DNA of 64,000 nucleotides from Cloacibacterium caeni (lineage in GTDB: Bacteria > Bacteroidota > Bacteroidia > Flavobacteriales > Weeksellaceae): contig NZ_OU015319.1 in the NCBI RefSeq assembly GCF_907163125.1, forward strand, positions 248,001-312,000, written 5' to 3'. A model generated the notes under the pieces. It worked only from the letters and a program-made list of their open reading frames with translations, was not told the origin of the DNA and ran no database searches. Shown one piece after another: positions 35,801 through 44,370 of this stretch (position 1 is its first letter; every line of letters begins with the position of its first letter). The position numbers and the translations under genes are program-made.

Positions 35801-37167
35801 AGTATAATGATCTGGCCAAATGCTGCAGAACTCATCATCTTTTTTGCACTGGCTTCCACAGCCCGGTCCATTGTGTGCTGCGACAGTTTTTGGGATTTGT
35901 GGTGGACCGCGAGAAAGTGAAGGGTCGCCTCCACAATGATTACTGCGCCATCTACAATAAGCCCGAAATCAATAGCTCCCAAACTCATCAAGTTTGCACT
36001 GACTCCAAAAACATTCATCATACCTAAGGCAAAAAGGAGAGAAAGTGGAATGGCAGAAGCCACAATAAGCCCTGCACGAAAATTACCCAGAAACAGAACG
36101 AGCACAAGGATGACAATAAGAGCGCCTTCCACCAAATTTGTTTCTACGGTACGGATCGCCCGGTCTATTAAGTTAGTCCGGTCCACGAAAGGTTCTACGA
36201 TAATATCCGCTGGAAGGGATTTTTGAATGGTGAGCATTTTTTCCTTAACCCGACTCACTACTTCCGCGGAATTTTCACCTTTGAGCATCATTACAATACC
36301 CCCGACAGCCTCTTTATCGCCGTTATAGGTAAGGGCACCATATCTAACGGCACTGCCTATACGTGCCTCCGCGACATCTTTGATAAGTACAGGGATACCG
36401 TTGACTGTTTTTATTACGGTGTTGGAAATATCATCTAAAGAAGAGATCAGACCGATGCCGCGAATAAAATAGGCATTAGGTTTTTTATCGATATAAGCGC
36501 CGCCGGTATTTTCGTTATTTTTCTGGAGTGCAGCAAAAATATCTGCAATGGTAACATTCATTGCTTTAAGCCTATAGGGATTAATCGCGACTTCATACTG
36601 CTTAAGTTTCCCGCCGAAACTGTTAATTTCAGCTACTCCGGGTGTCCCGTAAAGTTGCCTTGCCACGACCCAATCCTGCATGGTACGCAGATCCGTAGCG
36701 GAGTATTTATCTTCTGACCCTTTTTTAGGGTGAATAACATATTGATAGATTTCTCCCAAGCCGGTAGAAACCGGGGACATTTCGGGGGTGCCAATACCCT
36801 GTGGAATATTTTCTTCGGCCTCTTTCAGTTTTTCAGTGATGAGTTGGCGTGCAAAGTAAATATCCACGCTTTCGTCGAAAACGACCGTCACTACGGACAA
36901 GCCAAATCTTGAAATTGACCTCATTTCGGTAATTCCGGGAATGTTGGCGAGGCTCTGTTCAATTGGATATGTTACCAACTGTTCTGTTTCCTGTGCGGCT
37001 AATGTGGGTGTACTGGTAATGATCTGAACCTGATTATTGGTGATATCTGGCACAGCATCTAGGGGAAGCTTAGTAGCGCTATACACGCCCCAAATGATTA
37101 GTGCGAAAGTCATGAGCCCAATAATGAGCTTATTCTTTACACTAAACTGTATAATTTTATATATCAT
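32839..37167 (-). CDS. RND heavy-metal pump fused to TolC-type channel
   Basis: 1442 residues. Residues 1 to about 1035 are a complete CzcA/CusA-type proton-driven pump (MIYKIIQFSVKNKLIIGLM, LDAVPDITNNQVQI, GLIVDGAVIIVEA in TM4, PQLQEGDFAVH, and the closing FNSKNQ). It is joined to an outer-membrane factor (about 1060-1442; RISPNDAVKIALANNLQYSV, LKYYESIGLKQADQIFDAAMLSYKAGE). Between them lies LPVLVLLLCLVTGSFQAQ, which reads like an ordinary signal peptide. Such fusions are known in Bacteroidota. With the CzcB-like adaptor it would form a full Zn/Co/Cd-type efflux system. Confidence 0.93.
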   Translation of the reverse strand: MIYKIIQFSVKNKLIIGLMTFALIIWGVYSATKLPLDAVPDITNNQVQIITSTPTLAAQETEQLVTYPIEQSLANIPGITEMRSISRFGLSVVTVVFDESVDIYFARQLITEKLKEAEENIPQGIGTPEMSPVSTGLGEIYQYVIHPKKGSEDKYSATDLRTMQDWVVARQLYGTPGVAEINSFGGKLKQYEVAINPYRLKAMNVTIADIFAALQKNNENTGGAYIDKKPNAYFIRGIGLISSLDDISNTVIKTVNGIPVLIKDVAEARIGSAVRYGALTYNGDKEAVGGIVMMLKGENSAEVVSRVKEKMLTIQKSLPADIIVEPFVDRTNLIDRAIRTVETNLVEGALIVILVLVLFLGNFRAGLIVASAIPLSLLFALGMMNVFGVSANLMSLGAIDFGLIVDGAVIIVEATLHFLAVHHKSQKLSQHTMDRAVEASAKKMMSSAAFGQIIILIVYLPILSLQGIEGKMFRPMAETVSFAIVGALILSLTYIPMMSALFLSKNISAKKTFADKMMAKIHNFYVPLLQKAIAFKYAVVAAAIALLTVSLLLFSRMGGEFIPQLQEGDFAVHCILPQGTSLSQSIETSMQASRILKSFPEVNTVVGKTGSAEVPTDPMPPEATDLIVTLKPKKDWKDSDKSYEELSAEMMEKLEMIPGVFFEVSQPIQMRFNELMTGVRQDVAIKIFGENIDTLAELAPDVAKVVQTVQGATEPQIEQTVGFPQITITYDRARLASYGLNIEDINHTVSTAFAGETAGVVFEDEKKFNLVARLDSASRSSIEDVSSLFIPTANGVQIPLSQIAKVEYKDGPAQISREDGKRRIVVGFNVKDRDVESVVTEIQQKLTDANLLPPGYYYTYGGTFENLEQASSRLQIAVPVALALIFLLLYFAFRNLKDSLLIFTAIPMSAIGGVFALLIRDMPFSISAGVGFIALFGVAVLNGIVLVSTFKDLQKSGVNNVIRRVIEGTSIRLRPVLMTAAVASFGFFPMAFSTGSGAEVQRPLATVVIGGLVTATFLTLFVLPLLYIIFNSKNQFRTKLRNIKNSPLPVLVLLLCLVTGSFQAQERISPNDAVKIALANNLQYSVNRAQVSKAVLETKTTREIPKTGIFIENDDMRPSDPNGELKIGVQQSIQWPGLYKAKRKYFEEQLKYHQLNKGMLDAVIKKEVNTAFYQLWYLQDLARLYQKLDEYYTSMYEAANLRFKTGEAAGLENIAAEARMKELQAQKQQNQQNISVQQQQLSLFLNTQKMYLPEDTNLQKLDVDDFPSDSFHPSLALQQQNIEIARANIEVQKMQNKPDFSGRIFSQRLYGMKDPITGFSVAVEFPIFGKTAYKAKLQSAEAEVEIQQSQLRYQENQFAAQTRSSYTEILKAAEMLKYYESIGLKQADQIFDAAMLSYKAGEIGFSEMHQFFTQAIDIRKNYLIALNEYNMAVIQYNYYIKN

Positions 37168-37277
37168 TTGTAAAAATTAAGGTTAATTGAAGGTAAAGCA
37201 CATTCCGTATTGTTCACGAAAATGCGCGACTATTTAATAGCCGAGTGGTCTTCCGAAAAAATCCGAAGAAAAAGTAA

Positions 37278-37598
37278 TTAACCTATTTTGGGAGGTTGCC
37301 AGATATCGGCAGGGTGGAGAATCTTGTGATCATATTTCCTATCAGGAAGAATATCTTTTATTACAACCTTGTGGTGCTCAGGAAGTAACGTATTAATCTG
37401 TAAAACTGATAAATTCATACCACAACAATTGCAAACGCAGAAAGGAGAACAAAGATCAGCGTGTTGATTCTGGCTTTGTTCGAGGTGAACATCCTGATTC
37501 TGACAAAATTTTTCGCTTAAACCCTTTGCCGCGTCGTTGCATGGCACCATAGTAAGCACCATAAAGAACAAGGATAAAGAGAAGGCCAAAAATTTCAC
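37278..37598 (-). CDS. Small secreted Cys-rich protein (DUF6660-like)
   Basis: 106 residues with a GTG start at 37598. Signal peptide MKFLAFSLSLFFMVLTMVPC, then a His/Cys-rich part (EKFCQNQDVHLEQSQNQH, CSPFCVCNCCGMN) suited to metal binding. It ends DIWQPPKIG. Placed at the head of the Zn/Cd module, 110 bases before the pump gene. The tail matches that of the protein at 51406-51822. Function unknown; metal sensing or buffering is a guess. The DUF name is from memory. Confidence 0.7.
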   Translation of the reverse strand: MKFLAFSLSLFFMVLTMVPCNDAAKGLSEKFCQNQDVHLEQSQNQHADLCSPFCVCNCCGMNLSVLQINTLLPEHHKVVIKDILPDRKYDHKILHPADIWQPPKIG

Positions 37599-37731
37599 GG
37601 TGCTAATTTAATAAAAATATATTTACTTCAATTTATGTCTTAGCTCATATTACTGCAATGATTCCTCAGGTTGTAGGCTGGTATTGTTTGCCTCATGAGA
37701 ATCTGTGTTTCCGGCGGTCGTTATACGCTGT

Positions 37732-37777
37732 AAAAAAGAGTGCAACCGGTCTTTATTTCGCAGCTGCACTCTTTAAA
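37732..37777 (-). terminator. Terminator of the copper operon
   Basis: AAAGAGTGCA (37735-37744) pairs perfectly with TGCACTCTTT (37765-37774). A T-run follows on the minus strand. 22 bases after the oxidase stop. Confidence 0.8.
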
Positions 37778-37798
37778 ATTGACACAATAAAAACTCCT

Positions 37799-40546
37799 TT
37801 AATAGTTCAGTGTAATCCCTGCACCCCAGCTCATATCGCTGTCGTAGTGGGTTGAGATTCCGATATTTTTTGTGACGATATATTTAAGACCTGCCATATA
37901 TTCTTTGTCGGTATTGACCATGAATGCCCCGCGCAAACGCGCAGTCAATGGAATGTCTTCACGTTTCAGCTGGAACCTTACAATTCCGTCTGTAAATATT
38001 TCTGCCTGCAGGTCCACCAACATCGGGAGTTTATACATGATACCAGCGCTGAAAGTTTTTCTTTCATCTTTAGTAGATGCCTGTCCAAAAAGGTTTTTTT
38101 CAATATTATTCCTGTCAATCTTTCTATAATGATAGTTAAATCCGATAAATGGTTTCAGCCACTGCATACGGTCCACATACCTGCCGAGTTGGGTTTCCAC
38201 CTCGTAGCCGTGATGGGGATTGTAACCTAAACGCCATTCTGTTCCCAATTCCCAGCGGGCATTTGAGATCCTCGCCATCCCGTCGTTACCATTAGTAGCA
38301 AAATCGTTTTCGGCCATAAGGTGCCACATGTTACTTTCGCGCTGGAGCTTTTTGTAAGCTGAAGCTTTATCGGGCAGCAAAGGATTCTGATAATCACCAA
38401 CAGCAAAAACACGGTTCATCCCCGCCATCATGTGATAGAGGATGTGACAGTGGAAAAACCAGTCCCCGTCAGTTTTTGCTTCAAATTCGATGACATTAGT
38501 TTCCATCGGCATAATATCCAACACATTTTTGAGGGGTGCCTGAACACCATTTTTGTTGAGTACGCGGAAATCAAATCCGTGCAGGTGCATCGGGTGGCGC
38601 ATCATTGAGTTATTGAAAAGGGTAATGCGGAGAATTTCCCCTTTCTTCACCAATATTTTGTCCGATTCTGCCAGGACTCTATCGTCCATGCTCCAAACGT
38701 AGCGGTTCATGTTTCCCGTAAGGGTAAACTTGAGCTCGCGCACGGGACTGTCTTTCGGAAGCGAAGTGTCATAAGGCGATTTCATCATTCCGTAATTCAA
38801 TGTGGTAATCCCGGAAGCAGGCATCTGGTGCTTTGAGTGATCCATTTCCGCATCACTGTTGTCCATTGTATTCATCGGCATTGCTGCATTGTTTTCAGCA
38901 ATAATCTCAGGGTACATCACCTGATTCATATCCATAGTCTGGTAACTCATCTCCATGCCCATATCCTTCATGTCACCGTTCATCTTCATCATGTCATTCA
39001 TCATCCTCATTCCTTCAAAATATTTGAGTTTGGGTAATGGTGCCTGGGCTTTTTTAATTCCTTCGCCAATGTAAACGGAAGCCGATTTTGTGCGGTCTTC
39101 GGGCGTAACAAGGAGCTCGTAGGAGGTGTTTCTTTCAGGAATTTCCACTACGATATCCACCGTTTCGGAAACCGCCAGGATCAGGCGATCCACTTCGACC
39201 GGTTCAATGTCCAATCCATCACTGGCCACTACTTTTATTTTTCCTCCGGCATAATTGAGCCAGAAATAGGAGGAAGCCCCGCCGTTGGCTATTTGAAGCC
39301 GAACTTTATCACCGGCTTTATATCGGGAGAGTTGACTTTCGATTTTACCGTTAATCAGAAAGGCGTCATAATACACGTCACTCACGTCCATGGCAAGCAT
39401 CCGCTTCCATTCGTTGGTGAGTTTTGTCTTAAAGTGTCCCTCTTTTATGGCTTCTGCATAACTTTGAGTACTGCCTTTTTTTATTGCGAACCAGTCATTG
39501 GCGTTGTGAAGCATCCGCTGAACATTATTGGGGTTCAGGTTTGTCCACTCGCTCAGGATAAGGTGCTCCGTGGGCAAATTATCAATCCCCGGTCGGAAAG
39601 TAGGATCTTCGGGACGTTTTTTCAGAATCATCATCCCATACATTCCAATCTGCTCCTGCAGACCAGTATGTGAGTGATACCAGTGGGTTCCGTTTTGGAT
39701 GATCGGAAACGAATACGTGTAGGTTGAATGTGGTGGAATGGGTTTCTGGGTAAGCCAGGGAACCCCATCTTCTTTATTTGGAAGATGAAGACCGTGCCAG
39801 TGCAGAGAAGTTTCTTCATCCATTAAATTATGGACAATCACTTCCGCCGTATCGCCCTCATAAAACTCCAGCTTTGGCATCGGAATCTGCCCGTTTACGG
39901 CAATGGCGCGTTTCTGTTTGCCCGCGAAATTTACCAGGGTGTCTTTCACATAAAGATGGTAGGTCACTTTGCGTCCGCCTTTTAGGTGCTTTTCGGGCAT
40001 GGGCATGACCATTTTGTGTTCACCATGTATCTGCATGTTTCCGTGTGCAGAATGATCTTCCTTCTTTCCTTTTTGAGGGACCAGATTCATACCGCACTTG
40101 GGACACTTTCCCGGTTTGTCCGAAATCACCTCGGGATGCATCGGACAGGTGTAACCTTTTTGCGCTGCTTCATGCTGATGCGGAGCAGGTGTTGAATGTT
40201 CCGGCGTTTTGATGCTCGCTGGGTCTTTCGGTACTGCTTTAGTCTTTGGCATCACCGGTTTTTTAACTTCCGTTACCGTCTTTGTTTTTGCAGCGGTAAT
40301 TTCAGGTTTCTTACCCGTAGTTTTTTTAACTACGGTGGCCTTTTTAGGAGCGGGCGCGGATTTGGCCGCCGTTTTTTTCTCAGTAACGGTTTTCTTCACC
40401 AAGGTCATACCGCAAATGGGGCAGTTACCGGGTGCTGATTTCACGACCTGCGGATGCATCGGGCAGGTGTACACGGTTTTGGTGCTCTGTGAATAACTGT
40501 TTATGGACATTGCCATAAATAGGAAGAGCGAAAATATATATTTCAT
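37799..40546 (-). CDS. Multicopper oxidase fused to CopB-like barrel
   Basis: 915 residues. A signal peptide (1-20) is followed by a heavy-metal-binding finger (about 26-51, YTCPMHPQV...CPICGM), a Lys/Ala/Thr/Pro-rich linker (52-130) and a second finger (132-157, CPMHPEV...CPKCGM). Next is a CopA-type multicopper oxidase with all four copper motifs (HWHGLHLP, HWYHSHTG, HPMHLHGF, HCHILYHMMAGM) and Met-rich loops (MRMMNDMMKMNGDMKDMGMEM, shown here only in part by position near 525-550). The end, from about 780, resembles the outer-membrane copper protein CopB (EWRLGYNPHHGYEVETQLG...GAGITLNY). Probably oxidises Cu(I) in the periplasm. First time I see fingers, CopA and CopB in one chain; each part alone is certain. 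Confidence 0.9.
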   Translation of the reverse strand: MKYIFSLFLFMAMSINSYSQSTKTVYTCPMHPQVVKSAPGNCPICGMTLVKKTVTEKKTAAKSAPAPKKATVVKKTTGKKPEITAAKTKTVTEVKKPVMPKTKAVPKDPASIKTPEHSTPAPHQHEAAQKGYTCPMHPEVISDKPGKCPKCGMNLVPQKGKKEDHSAHGNMQIHGEHKMVMPMPEKHLKGGRKVTYHLYVKDTLVNFAGKQKRAIAVNGQIPMPKLEFYEGDTAEVIVHNLMDEETSLHWHGLHLPNKEDGVPWLTQKPIPPHSTYTYSFPIIQNGTHWYHSHTGLQEQIGMYGMMILKKRPEDPTFRPGIDNLPTEHLILSEWTNLNPNNVQRMLHNANDWFAIKKGSTQSYAEAIKEGHFKTKLTNEWKRMLAMDVSDVYYDAFLINGKIESQLSRYKAGDKVRLQIANGGASSYFWLNYAGGKIKVVASDGLDIEPVEVDRLILAVSETVDIVVEIPERNTSYELLVTPEDRTKSASVYIGEGIKKAQAPLPKLKYFEGMRMMNDMMKMNGDMKDMGMEMSYQTMDMNQVMYPEIIAENNAAMPMNTMDNSDAEMDHSKHQMPASGITTLNYGMMKSPYDTSLPKDSPVRELKFTLTGNMNRYVWSMDDRVLAESDKILVKKGEILRITLFNNSMMRHPMHLHGFDFRVLNKNGVQAPLKNVLDIMPMETNVIEFEAKTDGDWFFHCHILYHMMAGMNRVFAVGDYQNPLLPDKASAYKKLQRESNMWHLMAENDFATNGNDGMARISNARWELGTEWRLGYNPHHGYEVETQLGRYVDRMQWLKPFIGFNYHYRKIDRNNIEKNLFGQASTKDERKTFSAGIMYKLPMLVDLQAEIFTDGIVRFQLKREDIPLTARLRGAFMVNTDKEYMAGLKYIVTKNIGISTHYDSDMSWGAGITLNY

Positions 40547-40553
40547 CCTGTGA

Positions 40554-42680
40554 TTATTTAATTTTTAACAAACTTGCATTAAGTGCGACCACGATGGTGC
40601 TTACACTCATCAGCACTGCGCCCATGGCGGGACTCAGGACAAATGTAGGATACAGAACACCCGCAGCAAGTGGAATAGCCACGACGTTGTAGCCCACTGC
40701 CCATACGAGATTCTGGATCATCTTGCTGTAGGTTTTTTTTCCAAAATTTATCATTTTCACCACGTCTCGAGGGTCACTGTTGACCAGAATAATATCTGCG
40801 GTTTCGGCAGCAACATCAGTTCCGCTGCCAACTGCAATGCCTACATCTGCTGCTGCCAAAGCCGGTGCATCATTTACGCCGTCACCTGTCATCGCAACGA
40901 TTTCCCCTTTATCCTGAAATTCTTTTACTTTTTCCTGTTTGTGGTGCGGAAGTACATTTGCCAAATATCCGTCCATTCCTAACTGCTTTGACACCGCCGC
41001 CGCTACCTTTTCGTTATCACCTGTAAGCAGGAATGATTTAATGTTCATGCTTCGAAGTTGGTCAATAGCTTCTTTTGCGCCTTCGCGAATGGTATCTGCT
41101 AAAGAAACAATACCCACGGGCACGTCATCAATCAAAATAAAGTTCACTGTTTCTGCATCCTGGTTGATTCCTTCCGGAATGGCAGGTACCTGTTTATTGT
41201 TTTGAACAAAATAATTAGGACCAGCCGCGACAACCGATTTACCGTTTACGATTCCTGTCACTCCAATTCCCTGCATGTAGCGGAAATTGTCTGACTTCCA
41301 TAGCTCCAGTTTTTTCTCGGAAAGGGTCTGCATGATTCCTTTTGCAATGTGATGTTCGGAGTTCTGCTGCACTGCTGCTGCATACTGGAGTAAATCGTTT
41401 TCCGAATAGTGTTCCGTTAGAGGAATGATTTTCTGCACAGTGTGGGAACCTTTCGTAAGGGTGCCGGTTTTATCGAAAATAATGGTCGATAATTTTCTGG
41501 TGGTTTCAAAAGCCGTGCGATTTCTGATGAGTAAACCATTTGTCGCTGAAAGTGTAGTGGAAATGGCCACCACCAGAGGGATTGCCACTCCTAAAGCATG
41601 AGGGCAGGCCGTTACCATTACCGTTACCATCCGTTCCAGAGCAAAAGCCAAATCTCCCATGGTGATGTACCAGTAAGCGAAAGTTCCTACTCCCACCACA
41701 ATTGCTACTATAGTAAGCCATTTGGCTACTTTATCCGCCAGATTCTGAGTGTTCGACTTTGCTGCCTGCGCATCCTGAACCAAATTAATGACCTTATTGA
41801 GGTACGAATCCTTTCCAACCCCTGTTGCTTTTATCTTTAAAGCCCCGTCTCCATTGATAGACCCTGCGATAACCTTTCCACCGGACTCTTTTCTTACAGG
41901 AACACTTTCTCCGGTCAGCATGCTTTCATTTAAATAGGAACTGCCCTCGACAATCAGACCGTCAGCGGCGACTTTTTCGCCCGGTCTTATGATTACTGTA
42001 TCTCCGTTTTTCAGCTGTTCCAGTTTTATTTTAACCGGACTTCCGTTATGCTCGACGGTTACGTCATTTGGTAGTAAGGCAACTAGAGATTGCAACGCTT
42101 TTGAAGCTGCCATCTGTGAACGCATTTCGAGCCAATGACCCAGAAGCATGATGACAATTAGGGTGGCGAGCTCCCAAAAGAAATCCATGCCCGGCAGCCC
42201 GAATACGACGGCAACGGAATAGACATAAGCTACGGTAATCGCCAAAGCAACGAGCGTCATCATCCCAATAGCTCCGGCTTTCACTTCGCCCAAAAACCCT
42301 TTGAAAAAAGGCATTCCACCGTAGAAATAAATAATACTTCCCAAAACCAACAGCACGTATTTATCGCCTTGAAAAGCTATGGTGAAACCAAGCCACTGCT
42401 GAATCATGTGGGAAAGCAGCAGCACCGGGACAGAAAGTACCAGTGTAATCCAGAATCTTTTTAGAAAATCCGGAGTATGATGACCTGCATGTTTGTCAAA
42501 TCCCGCCGCTGAACTATCAGATTCTGAGTGATGATCATGATTCTGATGATGATGGCTGTGTTCGTCTTTTTCAGGTCGGGCGGTTCCACCCAAGGGAATT
42601 AAGTTCATTCCGCAAAGTGGACATTTCCCAGGTTCGTCCTTCAATATCTGGGGGTGCATGGGACAGGTGAATTTTTTCAT
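40554..42680 (-). CDS. Copper-type P-type ATPase (CPH class)
   Basis: 708-residue inner-membrane ATPase. An N-terminal metal finger (FTCPMHPQI...CPLCGM) and a His-rich stretch (EKDEHSHHHQNHDHHSE) come first. The membrane motif is CPH (TACPHALGVAIP, near residue 360) rather than CPC, which places it in the P1B-3 (CopB) class for Cu+/Cu2+/Ag+. DKTGTLTKG, TGESVPV and GDGVNDAPALAAADVGIAV are intact. It is 7 bases upstream of the oxidase gene and 10 downstream of the haem-binding gene, inside one operon. Confidence 0.93.
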   Translation of the reverse strand: MKKFTCPMHPQILKDEPGKCPLCGMNLIPLGGTARPEKDEHSHHHQNHDHHSESDSSAAGFDKHAGHHTPDFLKRFWITLVLSVPVLLLSHMIQQWLGFTIAFQGDKYVLLVLGSIIYFYGGMPFFKGFLGEVKAGAIGMMTLVALAITVAYVYSVAVVFGLPGMDFFWELATLIVIMLLGHWLEMRSQMAASKALQSLVALLPNDVTVEHNGSPVKIKLEQLKNGDTVIIRPGEKVAADGLIVEGSSYLNESMLTGESVPVRKESGGKVIAGSINGDGALKIKATGVGKDSYLNKVINLVQDAQAAKSNTQNLADKVAKWLTIVAIVVGVGTFAYWYITMGDLAFALERMVTVMVTACPHALGVAIPLVVAISTTLSATNGLLIRNRTAFETTRKLSTIIFDKTGTLTKGSHTVQKIIPLTEHYSENDLLQYAAAVQQNSEHHIAKGIMQTLSEKKLELWKSDNFRYMQGIGVTGIVNGKSVVAAGPNYFVQNNKQVPAIPEGINQDAETVNFILIDDVPVGIVSLADTIREGAKEAIDQLRSMNIKSFLLTGDNEKVAAAVSKQLGMDGYLANVLPHHKQEKVKEFQDKGEIVAMTGDGVNDAPALAAADVGIAVGSGTDVAAETADIILVNSDPRDVVKMINFGKKTYSKMIQNLVWAVGYNVVAIPLAAGVLYPTFVLSPAMGAVLMSVSTIVVALNASLLKIK

Positions 42681-42690
42681 GATTTTCGGT

Positions 42691-43152
42691 TTATTGTGGG
42701 TTTGTTCTTGAAGTAAAAAAATCTAACAGCATCTTTCTTTCCTCTGCTGTTAATTTGGAATCACTGTGCAACAGTAGATAAGATTTTAAAGGCATTTCGT
42801 CTTTTTCAATCTGGCTAATTATGCTTTTTATTTTTGCTTTTTTCCGTCTTTTTGAATAATCATTGAACTCATCAAAATTGAGTTCTTTTTTACCTTTTTT
42901 AATATGCCTGGCCATCAACCATGCGGCCGGCTTTAATTCCGAATACCAGGGATAACGGGTGTTATTGGAATGACAGTCATAGCAGGAAACTTTAAGGATT
43001 GCAGCCACGTTGGCGGGCACCTTTTCGGTTTTTTCAAAACTTTGACCTGGCGGAACGGTGGAGACATTACGCTCCACCGGTATGACCTGAATGACTAAAA
43101 CAATAGCCACCACTAGCACCGCCAGCCAGCCTATCATATTCAATTTTCTCAT
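42691..43152 (-). CDS. Haem-binding domain protein (c-type)
   Basis: 153 residues. An N-terminal membrane anchor (IGWLAVLVVAIVLVIQVIP) precedes a periplasmic domain with a single c-type haem motif (SCYDCHSNNTRYPWY) and Met ligand candidates in DEMPLKSYLLLH. This is the Haem_bd family pattern. In this copper operon it may pass electrons to or from the oxidase, which is an inference. It starts 2 bases after the adaptor stop. Confidence 0.85.
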   Translation of the reverse strand: MRKLNMIGWLAVLVVAIVLVIQVIPVERNVSTVPPGQSFEKTEKVPANVAAILKVSCYDCHSNNTRYPWYSELKPAAWLMARHIKKGKKELNFDEFNDYSKRRKKAKIKSIISQIEKDEMPLKSYLLLHSDSKLTAEERKMLLDFFTSRTNPQ

Positions 43153-43153
43153 A

Positions 43154-44359
43154 TTACATGGTGCTCATATCGTGACCCGCCATGGGATCAACCCCTTTCT
43201 TGAATATGTATTCACTGTTCAGCAGATAGGCCCCGGAAACCACTACTTCGTCCCCCGCCTTAATTCCGGATGTGATTTCTATTCTGTCTTCATATTCGAG
43301 ACCCGTTTCCACCATTCTGTTGACGAAGGTGTTCTTCGCGGTTTTCACCCACACCGTGGAAGATTTGCCATTCCTGATTACCGCATCCACAGGCATTGAA
43401 AGACCATCACGGGATTTGTTTTCCACCAGAACATATACCGGCATGCCGGGTTTCAGCAGATTTCCTTTGTTGGGCACGGAAATGCGAACCAGATTTATCC
43501 TGCTGGAGGCGCTTATTTCAGGGTTTGTAAAATCAACCTTCCCATTAATCTTCAAATTATCCAGATCGGGAATATATACGGTGACCTTGCTGTCTTTCTG
43601 AAGGAGAGCCATTTGAGAGGAATAAACCTGCGCCTCCGCCCACAGCGATGAAAGGTCTGCCAGATTCACGATGGTGCCGCCTTCCGCAAGATAATCACCT
43701 TCAGCAATGCTCAGATCGGTGATGTACCCGGCTGCATTGCTGAACACGGTAGTAGTAGGTGTGGCTTTTCCTGATCTTTCCAACTGTTTGATCTGGCTTT
43801 CGGACATTCCCCATAAATAAAGCTTGTTGCGGGAACTTTGGAGCAACTGATCAAAATCAATGGAAGTATTGCCGACAAACAGTTTGCGTCTTTCTAATGC
43901 CAGCAAATATTCCTGCTTTGCATTATTGAGTTCTTCACTGTAAATATCGACCAACGGCGCCCCCTTCGGAACAAAATCGCCAATGTTTTTATAATACAAC
44001 CGTTCAACTCTGCCCATTACTCTGGAACTTACTGCCTGCATTTGGTACTGATTAAAATTGAGTGTTCCAGTCAGGGTAAGTTTGTCGGCCATAGACCCAT
44101 CAGATAGCGCGACTGTTTTGATATTCCCAAGTTTAACCTGCTCGTCATTCAAGATAATTTCGTTAGGATCAGTATTCTTTTTCTTCTCGACAGGCACCAA
44201 ATCCATGTGACAAATGGGGCATTTTCCGGGTTTATCGGAGACTACCTGCGGGTGCATGGAACAGGTGTAGTAGATATCGTGGCCGGCATGCGGATCTTCC
44301 TCCTTTTTACAGGAGTAAAGAAAAACCAGCAAGGCCAGCATTAAAATATTAAATTTCAT
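43154..44359 (-). CDS. RND efflux adaptor with metal finger (CusB-like, 1)
   Basis: 401-residue lipoprotein (signal MLALLVFLYSC). The N-terminal finger is YTCSMHPQV...CPICHMDL, with His in place of the usual Gly after the last Cys. Then the membrane-fusion fold: SSRVMGRVERLYY, a helical hairpin with YSEELNNAKQEYLLALERR, and YITDLSIAEGDYLAEGG. Second of two tandem adaptors of different sequence, 12 bases apart. Two adaptors may mix in one pump or serve the two RND pumps. Confidence 0.9.
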   Translation of the reverse strand: MKFNILMLALLVFLYSCKKEEDPHAGHDIYYTCSMHPQVVSDKPGKCPICHMDLVPVEKKKNTDPNEIILNDEQVKLGNIKTVALSDGSMADKLTLTGTLNFNQYQMQAVSSRVMGRVERLYYKNIGDFVPKGAPLVDIYSEELNNAKQEYLLALERRKLFVGNTSIDFDQLLQSSRNKLYLWGMSESQIKQLERSGKATPTTTVFSNAAGYITDLSIAEGDYLAEGGTIVNLADLSSLWAEAQVYSSQMALLQKDSKVTVYIPDLDNLKINGKVDFTNPEISASSRINLVRISVPNKGNLLKPGMPVYVLVENKSRDGLSMPVDAVIRNGKSSTVWVKTAKNTFVNRMVETGLEYEDRIEITSGIKAGDEVVVSGAYLLNSEYIFKKGVDPMAGHDMSTM

Positions 44360-44370
44360 CTTATCAATTT

